Shown one piece after another: positions 40,206 to 52,145 of a DNA stretch of 60,911 bases. A model generated the notes under the pieces. It ran no database searches and was not told the DNA's origin. It worked only from the letters and a program-made list of their open reading frames with translations. The position numbers and the translations under genes are program-made. This DNA is from Intoshia linei (lineage: Eukaryota; Orthonectida; Rhopaluridae): NCBI GenBank assembly GCA_001642005.1, contig LWCA01000069.1, forward strand, positions 1 through 60,911, written 5' to 3'. Positions within the stretch are counted from its first letter, which is position 1, and every line of letters begins with the position of its first letter.

Positions 40206-41535
40206 ATGGATTTTTTATCATTACTCAGTTTTATTGCATCACTTACAACAATATGTTTCTATTTTACTGGCATGTAATATTAGTCATTCAATTCTTTTTC
40301 AGTATTTGAGAAGTAATTATAACAATTCTTTTTTCTGAATTACTTATCTTATATTATTTCTAAAATAGCATTTTTTATTGTTTTTAGAACTACATGTAAA
40401 AACATATACAAAGAAAAAAAAATTGCAAATCATAATGTTTATCCATTTATTAGTATATTTTATGGGTAATTTTTTAATTAATTGATAATATAATTAATTT
40501 ATAATAATAATATTTTAATTAATATAAGTTGTATATTTTGGACAATTTACGGTATATTAGTTAATGATAATGCTATAATTTCAAGTAACATTCCAGGTGT
40601 AGTGTTATCAACAATTTATATTGCCATATTTGCCTTCTATTCAACCAGAAAAGTAATTTTTGATCCCACTATAATTAAAATCTTTTGGCTTGATCATAAT
40701 TGAAATTATTGCGAGTTTTTATTTTTGTAGTATATTGATAAATAATATAATTATCGTAAGGATGCCCTCAAGGATAATTATATAAGTATCATTATAATTA
40801 TATGATCAATTCAAAAATGTGTAAAATTTATAAAATAAATTATGCCAAATATGTTATGAATATTACTATACTTATATATTACTTACTATATTCTCTTTAC
40901 TTTATGAAAGGTTCGGCAATCTTTAAAAATAAAGAATTTACATATTTACTCAAAAGATCACCAAAATTATTCTGTAGCCTACTGGTTGCCGATCCCTACT
41001 TTATGATATTATTTAATTAATTATTTAATTTTAGTGGTTTTATATACGATTTTGCATATTAACATTAATAATACTCTACTTAATCAGAAATACTAATCAG
41101 TATGTTTATTTCGATGAAATTGATTTTTATGGAAAAATATCCAGTATCTTTAGTATAACAACAGCCGTTTCACCTTTGACAAAAATAGTATATATTAATA
41201 TTAACTCTAAATTAGTGTATTTTAGAAACCAGTTATGAAAACTAGAGATTCATCTTCAATTTCATTTTTAATGACTTTCATTAACTTGATAAATTCTGGT
41301 GAATGGGTTTTGTACGCCTTAATAGTTCAAGATAATGTCATTTTAGTAATTACATTTTTTCATTAATTAAATTCACCGGCCTTATCAACCGATTTAGGAA
41401 TTCATTTTTTTAATATTTTATAATATTATTTAGATTCCGAATTTTCTTATCATGATGGTTAGTGCCTTCATTATTCTTATATATTGTTATTATTATTTAC
41501 CTCAAAAGAACAAAGATTATATTGAAAATATTTAA
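40206..41535 (+). CDS. SLC50A1: SWEET sugar transporter (MtN3/saliva family)
   Basis: Exon 1 starts 40206 ('MDFLSLLSFIASLTTICFYF', TM1). Exon 2 (40388-40465) reads 'TTCKNIYKEKKIANHNVYPF', the cytosolic turn after TM1. Exon 3 (40529-40652) reads 'WTIYGILVNDNAIISSNIPG' (TM2-TM3). After a stretch with the likely linker helix TM4 (~41037-41100), the second MtN3 unit follows: 'YGKISSIFSITTAVSPLTKI', then 'SSSISFLMTFINLINSGEWV', 'LYALIVQDN', and the last helix 'IPNFLIMMVSAFIILIYCYY', stop 41533-41535. SWEETs are seven-helix uniporters made of two three-helix repeats; animals usually have one. The Pro of TM1 in most SWEETs ('SGLPICRR' position) reads 'TGITTCK', so a hinge proline seems replaced. A 91-bp MITE sits in the middle intron. 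Confidence 0.78.
40907..40997 (+). mobile_element. Short hAT-type MITE in SWEET intron, perfect 8-bp duplication
   Basis: 91 bp. Left tip 'aaaggttcggcaatctttaa', right tip 'actggttgccgatccct'. Flanked by ACTTTATG at 40899-40906 and 40998-41005. Internal 'aatttacatatttactcaaa' identifies it as a deleted member of the CAGGGGTCGGCAAC family. Confidence 0.75.
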
Positions 41536-41907
41536 AATTTTAATATTTTAATAAATTTATAATTTTGTTTTAAGTTTCTATTTCTGTTTTTATTTTTCAT
41601 GTGTCTTTTTATTCTTAGTCATTTTTCGTAATATTTCTACATTCACTTCATTCATTTGTATACATTTTTTACTATGCATGAATATAATAATATTGTATTA
41701 ATGAAAAAATTCGAAATCAAGATTAATCTACTTTTTACCGTCATTTTTGGCAAAATCCTAGAATGCATCTTACGAATATAGATTTGAAATACTTTTAAAA
41801 AATTTTAACTATTCATTTCAAAATACATAAAGTAGTCATGAAGAATTTCAAATAAATTTATTGTAAAATTTATTAACAATAATAAATAATCTTAATAATA
41901 GTTGAAA

Positions 41908-44900
41908 ATGCAAGGTAGAGAAAACAATTTTATTAATCAACATTTTAGCTATACGTGTTGCAGTAATTCAATGCTTAGTAAAAAACGATAAAAGTGTAAA
42001 TCTTTTAAATATACAAAAAATGATTAAAACTGCTGTTAATCATAAAAATTCAGATTTGGTAGTTTTACCGGTATTATACAATAAATTTTAAAAAAAGTAA
42101 ACTAAGGAATGCTGTAATTCTCCATATGATACTTCAAAATTTGCAGAATATGCTGAAGAAATACCGGGAAGATCTTCTGAAATATTTTCTAGCATGGCCA
42201 AAAGCCATAAAATATTTTTAGTTGCTGGATCAATTCCCGAAAAATCTGGGAATAAATTATACAATACTTGTACAGTTTACAACCCTTTGGGAGAATTGAT
42301 TGCTAAATATAGAAAAGTACATTTTAATTACGTGTATGTTCTAATTTCTACACAATTAAAACGTGATTCTGTAGTTAAAACGTAGTTCTACAATTAGATT
42401 ATGTACATTTCTATTTTAAAGTATGATATAAGTATTTATTAATATAAATAAAAATTTGAGTCATATTCCTTTTATTGAAAAATTAATGAGAAATTTTAAA
42501 GAAATAAATACATTAATTCATATTTTTTTATTTAGATGCATTTGTTTGATGTCAATATTCCTGGAAAAATAAAATTTCAAGAATCTAACACATTAACTGC
42601 AGGAAAAAAACTTTGTACATTTAGTATGGGAGAAAAATTTAGTTAGTATTAACTAATAATTATGATTTTACATTGAAGAGTAATATATAATTTTTTTTAA
42701 TCATCTTTTAGACATTGGAAGGGTCAAATACACTTAACCCAAAATTGTTTCAGTTTAATATGTACTGTCGATCGGTTTTCTTGAAAATGCCCATCCGACT
42801 TGTTTACTGTCAATCTTATGTAACTGACCCGTTTTTTCATTGATCTAATATTTTATAGAGTTTTATGATACTTTTTTTATACATTACATACATACATGTA
42901 TTAAAATTTAAAAGTGAACTGTTCGAAAAAAAATTCACCAAAAAACCCTTTCAGCATTCTGTGAATCCAATTTTCTACATATCAAACTGAATTTTGTAAT
43001 GAAATTTGTAACCTTAATACAACCCTGCCGGGTGATTTTATTTTAAACTTTTAAAAAAATTAATTTTCTTTATGAACATTTCGTATTATTTATTACTATA
43101 TTTGACTGTTATGTACTACGTACAAACGGCATCTAGCACTGCCGAGGGCTGTTATTTATTCTACCAATATAATTATTTCATAATTTTTGTTTCAAATTAA
43201 TTAATTAATAATAATATTTAAATTAATAAAATAATACAATAAAAAAATGAATATTAAAGTGATTTTTTGACCATGAATGCTTCACTTAATCAGATTGAAA
43301 TTTTTTAAATTATAGGGCTGTTTTCATTTTTAAAAAAAGTTAATCTGGGTTTTTGACCGTGAAAATTACCTTTTATGAGGTACCACTTATGATAATGGTT
43401 ATGAATTTAAAAACCATTACAGAATTTATGTTGTATACAATTATAAAACGTCCTTAATTTTTAAAAAAAGGGTAATTTGGGGTTTTGGCCGTGAAGATAT
43501 ATGATTTTGAAATTGAAAATTATTATAATATTGATGAATTTATAACTTTTTATAGAATGTGTAATTTTTATAATTCTAGGACTGTTTTGAATTGGGGGTT
43601 TTAACTTTGAAGGACTCAATTTCTGAAATTGAAATAAATAAACTGGAACAAACAAATAAATAAACAGACATACATTTTTGACCATTTTATTTTATATTAG
43701 AATAAGGATTCTAATTGTGTATTATGTATTTTATAACAGTGATTCTTAAACTTTTTTGTATAACGCAACTGCTGATAGTTAAAAAATGTGTAAAAGTAGA
43801 AATAATGATGTATTGACCCATACCAGAGTGATATCATTTTCGAGGCTTTGACCAAATTTTAGAAAAATGGGAACATGCTTTTCTAAATTGAGTATATTTT
43901 TGAATATGATAACTATTTTATGGGTCAAATTTAAATTTTCAAGTCCAGATTTTGAACTCCAGACTAAAGGAGCGGTGTCTAGTGGTTATATGGCATTCTG
44001 CATCAATGGTGAAACTATTTTGGTCCCTGGAGCATGGTTGGTTCAGCTCTGTCCATTCAAACAAAATTTCTAATTTATTATGATTTAAAATTGTATTTTT
44101 TGTAGGCAGATTAATTCCATGGATATAATCACATAAGGCTGGGCATATAAACCCCTTTCATTATAGAAAACATATACGTGAAGCAATTTATATACATTTT
44201 TTAAAATTTCACATGGCCCCAAAACATTCGAACCCACCCGGTTTGAAAACCACTGATGTATAAGATTGTATCCATCCATTAATGCTAATAAGCAAAATTT
44301 AGATAATTTTAAAATTGGATTGGGAATTTGTTATGACATGCGATTTCCATTGCTAGCATTCGCTTATTCTAAATTAGGTTATAATTACTATTTAAATTTA
44401 TAAATCCGTTGTAGATGTTGACATGTTAATTTATCCTGGAGCATTTAATATGACAACGGGACCACTTCATTGGGAATTGTTACAGCGTGCTAGAGCAGTA
44501 GATAATCAAATATTTGTGATTGCTGCTTCTACAGCTCGTGACGAAAAATCAAACTATGTAGCTTACGGGAATAGTGGAATTATTAGTCCATGGTTTAATA
44601 AACTAAATCAGTGGTTCTCAACAGGGGTGTAATTTTACTAATTCAAGGGAGGAAATTAAAAATTAATCAATTAAACATACGTAATGTACAGTAATATACA
44701 TATGTATGTAATAGTAAAGTGAATTTTTAAATTTAATTACAACCAACATCATTATTGAGTATGTCATTATTTTTTAAGTACAAGTATACATTATAATCTA
44801 ATCATTAGATTATAATGATACTCCCCACTGCTAAACACTAAAAACGGAGTATTACACGATAACCTGAAATATAAAATGTACATTGTACATCTAACAACCC

Positions 44901-47290
44901 TGGAAAGTGATTTTACATATATTTTCTTAAATTGCGGGATTAGTTAGATATTAGTCTAAATTTGCTATTGAGAAAATCCCTGATGTATAATTGTTCATAA
45001 AGCCCAGGAAATATATGCACCATTTGGCGACACCAGGGACGTGTAAAGCCAGCAGTAGGCCCGGTCAGATGAAAATTAGGCCTCTACAAATTTTTTTAAA
45101 AAAAATGGACATCTATACATTGCTTAATAGATTGTTTATTATCTAAAAATTAAAATTAACCGTTGGAAATCGCATTGGTCAACAAAAATGAAATAATTTT
45201 GGTATACTTAAGAAATTTTCTATCATTAGCTATTAATAAATTAAAAAAGTCCTCATCACGATTGTATATCGTACTATATGACCTATATGACACATACCTG
45301 GGTGACACCTGTCGATATACTCATTTTTTAATGTATTTCAAGGTGAATTTTTGAAATTAATGAATTATTTCAATGTTAAAGACCGTTCATGAAACAATCC
45401 ATAACTAGTTTTTGGTCAAAGATGTGGAATTGATAACCATAAGTGAGAGAAAACGTTATTCTTACTTATATAATATGCTTTGTTATTCGGTGTGTGTTAT
45501 CGTTTATTTCAATAACTACCAGTCTTAGAATTTTATAAAGTCCACATTTCTATTACATTTTTGGCCGGGTGAAAGTAAGATAAATTTCAACCTCCCAAAC
45601 TCACATCTATGGGTCAAAAAGCCCAATTATTTTTTTTTTGAAAATCAAACGAGTTCGAAAATTTAAATTTAAAAAAATATATCTTCAGGCCAAAACCACA
45701 AATTACCTTTTATTAAATGAAAACAGCCCTAGAATTAAAAAAACTTACAAGTGGTACAGTTGTATCCTGTTAACACACACAAAAAATTTAAATCTGAATA
45801 AGTGACGCCTTCTCGGTCAAAAGCACTTTAGTATTCATATATTTTTTTTCCGAAATATTTTATTAAAACAAAAAATGTGAAATAATTAACAGTTTTAAAA
45901 TTAAAAAAGAGATTATTCTGATAGAGATTATTCCAGTTGATATAAATACAAAATTTCATAACTCAACTGGAACAAGTAAAGAATATGTTGAAATTCTCAA
46001 TTTGAGAACCACTGAATTAAATTAATATTATATTTGAATTATCAATTTATATTGAGAAAAATTAGGGGAAAACATATTGCTAAAGCTGAAAGTGCAGAAT
46101 CTATAATTTACGGAAACATAGGTATTAATATTATAAATTAGAGCCCTGCAACTGGTAAAACGACGGTGGTTAGTATTATTTTAGACCAGTGAATGTAGTT
46201 TGAACGATAATTATTTTATCAAAATTTGATGGCATATTGGATGTTGAGTAGACTCCAAAATTCAAAATTTGGTTTATTTACATATGTTAAGTTGACAAAA
46301 CCACGATATAAATAACTGTTCAGAAACAACTCATATCCCGATAATTAGTGTCATATTCCCAACTATTTCCTCTAAATGACTTTGATAACTCATAATTTAA
46401 ACGCAAACAGACAACCAAATACGCGATATGTACGTAAATACATGTATATCAAGGATGCTCAACCTGTCGATCGCAAGTGATTTTCTAGTCGATTGTCAAA
46501 ATTAAAATTAATTTTTTATTTTAATATTGATTTATATAATTTATTTTTAAAATTTGTAAACATTTAAAATTTAAATTAAATAAATGCGATTTAACTTGTT
46601 TAAATCGTTATCGAATAAATAAATTAGTCCACTATTTCTTAAACTAGGTTTTGCCGATAATTTTCAAATATACATCGAAAGTACTTGGAATTATTCTGAA
46701 TTTTAATTTTTATGTTTTCGACGATCACACTCAAAATATTTAGATCTTTTATTAATTAATTAAATTAACTAATTATTTGACATTTTTTATTGGATTTTGC
46801 AAGCCGATTTTTTTGAAATAGGTTCCGATCAGAAAAATTTTTGTAGTCAATGTATTAGTCGATCGCATTAAAAAAAGTTGGGCACTCCTGATGTATATTA
46901 TCATGCAGGGTTCTAACATTATATTAATTAAAGCAGACCAGTTTCCAACCTTTTTTTTAAATTGCTTTAAATACAATTTATTTCGTTAAAATTAAAATGT
47001 ATTAAGTACATGTATCAATATAAAATATTTAAAAACCACTGTATTATAAAGTGGGCAAGTTATTCTATAGAAAGATAAACTTTAAAAGCTTTGTTTTGTT
47101 AAGATGAATAATCGAATTGTTTGAAAATCACACTTTGATCGTCCCTGTTGTAATATAAGTGTATATATATATGTGTAATATAAATGATTTGCATTATTTA
47201 GATAAAGATGAATTGGTTCAATCTCGCCAAAGCATACCAGTGAGAAAACAGGAGAATATACGAAACTACGACAATATTTTAAATGAATAG
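41908..47290 (+). CDS. NIT2: Omega-amidase NIT2 (nitrilase superfamily)
   Basis: Eight exons (41908-41914, 41949-42070, 42107-42316, 42536-42641, 44303-44377, 44415-44592, 46066-46121, 47202-47290) sum to 843 nt, 280 residues (human 276). The nitrilase triad is readable: Glu of 'EYAEEIPG', Lys of 'AKYRK' and nucleophile Cys of '[10 protein letters not shown]' equivalent '[10 protein letters not shown]'. Family blocks '[13 protein letters not shown]', '[16 protein letters not shown]', '[16 protein letters not shown]', '[20 protein letters not shown]' and '[13 protein letters not shown]' are intact. The enzyme hydrolyses alpha-ketoglutaramate and alpha-ketosuccinamate to the ketoacid and ammonia in glutamine/asparagine salvage. 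The gene spans 5.4 kb because three introns (1661, 1473 and 1080 nt) are full of transposons while the others are 34-37 nt (219 nt for intron 3). The first exon is only 7 nt. The stop is 49 bp before the TUBGCP5 start codon. Confidence 0.9.
42642..44302. repeat. 1.66-kb NIT2 intron made of repeats
   Basis: Contains 43100-43680, a copy of the 'tatgtactacgta / gaccgtgaag' composite, and 43816-44055, a member of the 'gaacctac' family (ends 'ggttggttcagctctg'). 44205-44265 has a worn tip ('gtttgaaaaccactgatg'). No coding sequence seen. A possible micro-exon at 42712 was rejected. Confidence 0.55.
44609..46014. mobile_element. 1.4-kb hAT-like element filling a NIT2 intron
   Basis: The left tip 'cagtggttctcaacaggggt' (44609) pairs with the right tip 'tttgagaaccactg' (ending 46014). 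Flanks AACTAAAT (44601-44608) and AATTAAAT (46015-46022) agree at 7 of 8 positions. Without the element and one duplication the intron would be about 60 nt. Inside is a reverse copy of the 'gaccgtgaag' composite (45540-45900). No transposase reading frame remains. Confidence 0.6.
46449..46894. mobile_element. hAT-like MITE in last NIT2 intron
   Basis: The left end 'caaggatgctcaacctgtcg' with 'atcgcaagtga', and the right end, inverted, 'catcaggagtgcccaacttt'. The internal inverted pair 'gtcgatcgcaag' / 'gtcgatcgcatt' supports a common element. The interior is AT-rich and non-coding. Confidence 0.5.
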
Positions 47291-47339
47291 AGTTGTGTTC
47301 AGTTAATATAAAAAATAAATTTTTTTCAATAGTTAATTG

Positions 47340-50300
47340 ATGACCAAATTTCACAAGATTTTAAAAAAGAATGTTTTGGAATTAACTAACACTATAAATA
47401 AAAAGGTTTTAATTAAATTAAATTAATCTAAATTTGTTTGAAATAGTCTACAGAAAAATATATTGATAAATGTGTAATTAACCTATTCAACCATAAATAC
47501 CTTTCACCAAACAATAATGAAATTGATGAATATATCAAAGAGTAATTTTAAAAAAATAAGTTTTTATTTTGAAAATTTAGTCTTTGTGAAAGCTATTACA
47601 TAAAATCCAACATATGCAAATCTAAATACCTGAGAATTTTAGTTGATAAATATTTAACCGTGAAAAACTTTGCTATGAATATGGTAATAAACTTTTAATT
47701 GGTTTTTTGATATTTCAAGTAGAACACTACTGAATATGCAATGATATCTTTGCTTTTAAATTTGGCTTGCTCGGTTAAAGATGAAGTAAACTACGAAAAT
47801 TTTAAAAAATTTGATGAAGTACAAAATGATTTATCTGAATCTGATAGCACTCAAAGTTCACCAACGAAAAAAGAGTTGATTTATGAAAAATATTTTTCTT
47901 CAACTTCAACATTAAGTTCTGATGTTCTATCTGATTATGAACCGCAAGGTTCAGATCAAGAGACTACATTTTGCGAACAGTCAGAAATTATAGAAATTGA
48001 TAAATCGCAAGAAATTAATGACGATTCTTTGAAACTGGAAGAAAATTTAATCGAAATTAAGCGTTATTGGGACAAAAACAATAATAATGTGACCATACAA
48101 GAAAATGTTGTAATTAGAGAGTGTATTTGGTATTTATTAGGCATAAACAAAAATTTCAATTCTAATTCAACACGCTTAAATATTTATAAATTGGAATATC
48201 AAACACTTCAATCTTACTTGTTGCAATTTAAAAAAGTATCTGAGATGCGAGAATGTATTAATTCTATTCGAAGTAGTATTTATATTCAGTTAAATTATAA
48301 AATGAACCCCACCATTTATGCTAAAACCATTATGGATATTGTTTATGCTTCTTATGAATGCATCAATCATTATTCTTCTCATTTGTTAAATTTAGAAATT
48401 AATATTTCTAAATACAACTGTAATGCAAATTTTTTAAAATTAGAAAAATTGTGGCTCCAGTATAAATATGTAATTGAAATTTTTCATCCTATTTATCTAC
48501 AACTTTTGGATTACTTGAAAAAGTATTCGTTATTGGAATTTAATGATAGTTTTCAGATTATTAAATCTACCTTTATAGTAAATTTATTGTCTCGATTGTA
48601 TAAAAACCTCCAAAGTAAGAGCATTTTATCTGGTTATAATTCAGAACAGTCTTATATTAACTGTGCAATGAATTGTCTCGTTTTCACCTTTTTATATTCT
48701 CTAAAGTGTTATTTCAATATTATTGAATATTGGTTGTTTTCAGGGTGTTTAAAAGATGAATATAATGAATTTTTTGTAGAAAGGTAACTTACATATTTTT
48801 CGAATTGTAAAGAATTTAATTTAACAGTTTAGAATACGACAAGAAACTTTACAAATTTCTCCCAATAATACAAACTGCTATAAATTTACTACCAACATTG
48901 AAGAATTACCTTTTTTTGATATTTTAAAATATAATATCATTGATGCCGTAAGCGAGATTAATGTAGTTGAAACAAACCAAACGATAAATCAATATACACG
49001 ATTCATTTCTACCATTAATTTAACAGGTTTCCCAATAATTTATACATGTCATGAATCTTAACATATAATTGAGATTTTACCACATTTTTTTAAAAACTCT
49101 GCATTTATCTATCTATTTTTAAGGGAAATTGTTTAAACTGATTTAATTCATTTTAGATGACATGTACAGCAAATTTATTAAAAAGTTTTGTGAAAATTTA
49201 ACTTTCATTGAAACTGGTAATTGCAAGGAAAATTATGATACAATTAATAACATTGAGGATTTAAAAAAAAAGTAAGTTGTTTTATTTATCATTATAAAAT
49301 GAGAATATTCTTAAACCCAACCATTTTTACTAAAATCCAAGCATTTTTACTAAAAATCCACTTTTACAAACCCCTAAGAAAAAATCTCAATTTTACCAAC
49401 CCTTATGGGAAAACCCACTTTTACCAACCTTTAATGGAAAAATTCGGTTTTAAAAGCCTTTTAGGGAAAATTCCAGTTTTACTAACTTTTAAGGGAAAAA
49501 TGGATGAAGAACTTTAAACTGGAATTTTCCCTGAAGGGTTTTTAAAACCGAATTTTTCCTTTTAGGGTTAGTAAAACTGGATTTTTCCTTTTAGTGTTGA
49601 TAAATGTTGATTTTTAGTAAAAATGCTTGGATTTAAGTAGACACCCTTATAAAATAATTTATACAGGATTTTCTCGGAGTCTGTGGAAATTATATTGGAA
49701 AGAAAAACCATTTCAATAATCATGTTAGAAACTATATCTGATATTATAAATATGAAGATTGATAATGTCAAGAGAAATTGTTTAATGCTAATTCGTGAAA
49801 ATCATGGTCATTTATTGGATAAGTTTATTTTGTATTTGGTATATAATTATTTTTATTCAATACACCTGGTATGGCCAAGTTAGTATTCACCAATATCCAT
49901 TTTTTATCAATATAACTGACTAAAATTTAATTATAACAATTCAATCCTAAACTATTAAATTAAGCCTCTGCAACTTTTAAAAATTTTTGAAACTCTTCAG
50001 TTATCCAAAAATACTCAAAAATAATTTGTGTATATATTTATAAATACAACTATAGCTTATCGAAAGTAGTAATGCCGCACTTTGCCACCTATATGTGTTT
50101 TAAACCTGTTTAAATGTATAAGTGTATAATATAGGAAATATTTACTTGTACAAAGATAAATGTATCAGATATATTTTTGCAGAGATTGTATCGATGTGTA
50201 ATATTTTATTTATTTATTTAAATTATAATATAGATTGGTTCCGACCATTTTACCTTTAGATCTTCAAAAATTCATATAAGAAATATTATAAATGTAGCTC

Positions 50301-52104
50301 TATCCGATATTAATTGCAAGTATATTGAATTTTGCATTAAATATACATTTTTAACAGATATTATCGAGATGTTTTATTAGAAAATATTGAAAAATGTGAT
50401 GAAACACTTGACGTCATTGATAATTTAAGAATGATTACTATAAAAGTGAACGTAATATAAAATTTAAAAAATTATATTGATTATAATCATTGTTCCTGGA
50501 GGAAATACTGACAAAATTTCAGAAAATTACTCAAATAATGCAGGGGACTAATAATTAAAACTATGAAACACCCTTATCAAAGTGATGTCAAATCATCAAT
50601 TTATTTTTATTAATAATATATTTAATTAGTTGGACACTTGGTTTCTAAATTCAATTTTTGATAATGATATACTGTCAAAATACAATGATTGCTTTAGTTT
50701 TATGACTTGTCTTAATTATGCTAGATTTAAGTCAATTGGAATCAATCACCTTAAAAAATGTAATTTTTTATAAAATTTTGAAAACTTTTTTTATTCGTAG
50801 CACTCAATCCAACAAAATATGATAATTTATTAAATTTATTGCAATACAAGTTGTACGATTTTTTCCAGGGATTATCATTTTTCGTCTATTATCATGTAAT
50901 ATTATTTAATTACATGATGTATATATTTTTATTAAAATTGAAAACTATTAAATTTTTATAATAAAATCTCCGTAAAATCTAATTTCTATGTAACAATGTT
51001 ACATCCCATTATAAATCATGTATATATGTTGAGTCTTTTATTTTAATAATTTAGATAATTGAACATTACAAAAAGGAAATGACAAAAAAAATTGAAACAT
51101 GTGAAACACTTTTAACTATTATAGATGCCCACAAAACATTTATTTGTAGCATACACACATTAATGTTATTGCATGAGGAAAAATTTATTGAATCAGTCAT
51201 TGATATCATAAAATTAGTTCCAAAAGTAAAAAAGTGTCGAATAAAAAGAAACGATGAAGAGTAATTTAATCTTATATCATATTATGTTGCCGTCATATTA
51301 CATTTTCAGTCATTTTTTTATTTCAGGGAATTTGAGAATACGGCTTATTAACGGTTTCACATTTTTTCGTTTTATTTTTAAAATCACTTGAAATTTATAT
51401 AAAAAACATTTAAAAAAATTGTTTATCATCAAATGTTATACTAGAGGCTTTAGTTTAGACCCATAAATAAACGAACCCTTAAGAAAAAATTCCACTTAAT
51501 ATCTCTATGGAAAACTAACTGGAATGTTTTGTTTGCATAGACCGATCTTATTCAATACCCAAAATTAGATTAGTTAAATTAAATTAAAAGAGTTTTAGAA
51601 TCGTATGTCATATTTGTTAAAAGTAGAATTTTCCATTAAGGGTTGGTAAATTTTGATTTTTAGTAAAAATGTTTGGATTTTTTAAATTATTTGAAATATT
51701 TGTAAAAATTTTTGTATGATTAATATGTAAACCATTCGATTTTTTGAAATTTTGGAATGATTCATTGGATGTGAAACCGTTAATTAACTTTGATAAGTAA
51801 AAGATATACAAAACCATGTTACCTTTTATTCTGTATATAATGATTATTACTTGTAATTAAATTTTTCTCAAAAGATTTGATAAAATTCTTAATTACCCTA
51901 AAATTACAGAATGGCTGAAATTTCTATAGTTATAATTAATGAAAATTTATTAGTGTTGTGGAATTATGTATAGAATTTGATAAAATGTTATGCAATTTAA
52001 ACAATTCTGCTTCAAACCTTTTGGAAAAATACCACCAAGGTTCAAATCAAAATAAAAATAAAATTTACTTTTTTAGACGATTCAGTCCTCAATTTTTTAT
52101 TTAA
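47340..52104 (+). CDS. TUBGCP5: Gamma-tubulin complex component 5 (GCP5)
   Basis: Early exons 47340-47405, 47447-47541, 47581-47683 and 47723-48783 are in frame. The N terminus reads 'INLFNHKYLSPNNNEIDEYI', then 'KYLRILVDKYLTV' and 'YAMISLLLNLACSV', like the GCP5 'YSILSLLLCLSDS' block. An acidic insert follows, then the GCP GRIP1 pattern ('NVVIRECIWYLLGINKNF', 'IIEYWLFSGCLKDEYNEFFV'). Later exons (about 48832-49026, 49157-49271, 49669-49840, 50360-50450, 51055-51260, 51954-52104) give 'LMLIRENHGHLLDKFILYLV', 'YRDVLLENIEKCDETL', 'EHYKKEMTKKIETCETLL' and finally 'EFDKMLCNLNNSASNLLEKY', matching GRIP2 elements in order. GCP5 is a subunit of the gamma-tubulin ring complex that nucleates microtubules. 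Exons between 49.8 and 51.0 kb are only partly recovered. If the last intron is not used, translation would stop at 51351. The stop lies 41 bp from that of the convergent neighbour. Confidence 0.75.
49312..49646. mobile_element. Foldback element in a TUBGCP5 intron
   Basis: The outer arms 'atccaagcatttttactaaa' (left) and 'tttagtaaaaatgcttggat' (right) are exact inverted copies. Inner arms 'ggaaaaattcggttttaaaa' / 'tttttaaaaccgaatttttc' and 'gaaaattccagttttacta' / 'aaactggaattttccc' also pair. The arms are built of ~33-bp direct units of the type 'ttttaccaacccttaaggg'. Most of the 335 bp can fold into one long hairpin. A diverged piece with the same units is at 51447-51690. Confidence 0.75.
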
Positions 52105-52145
52105 TTGAATAAAGCTTTGCATGTTTATTTACATAAATTACAAAT

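Noticed and set aside
42712-42722. Micro-exon of NIT2 ('NIGR')
   Set aside because: Phase fits, but the next proper exon already supplies '[13 protein letters not shown]'. Using both would duplicate the strand and overshoot the family length.
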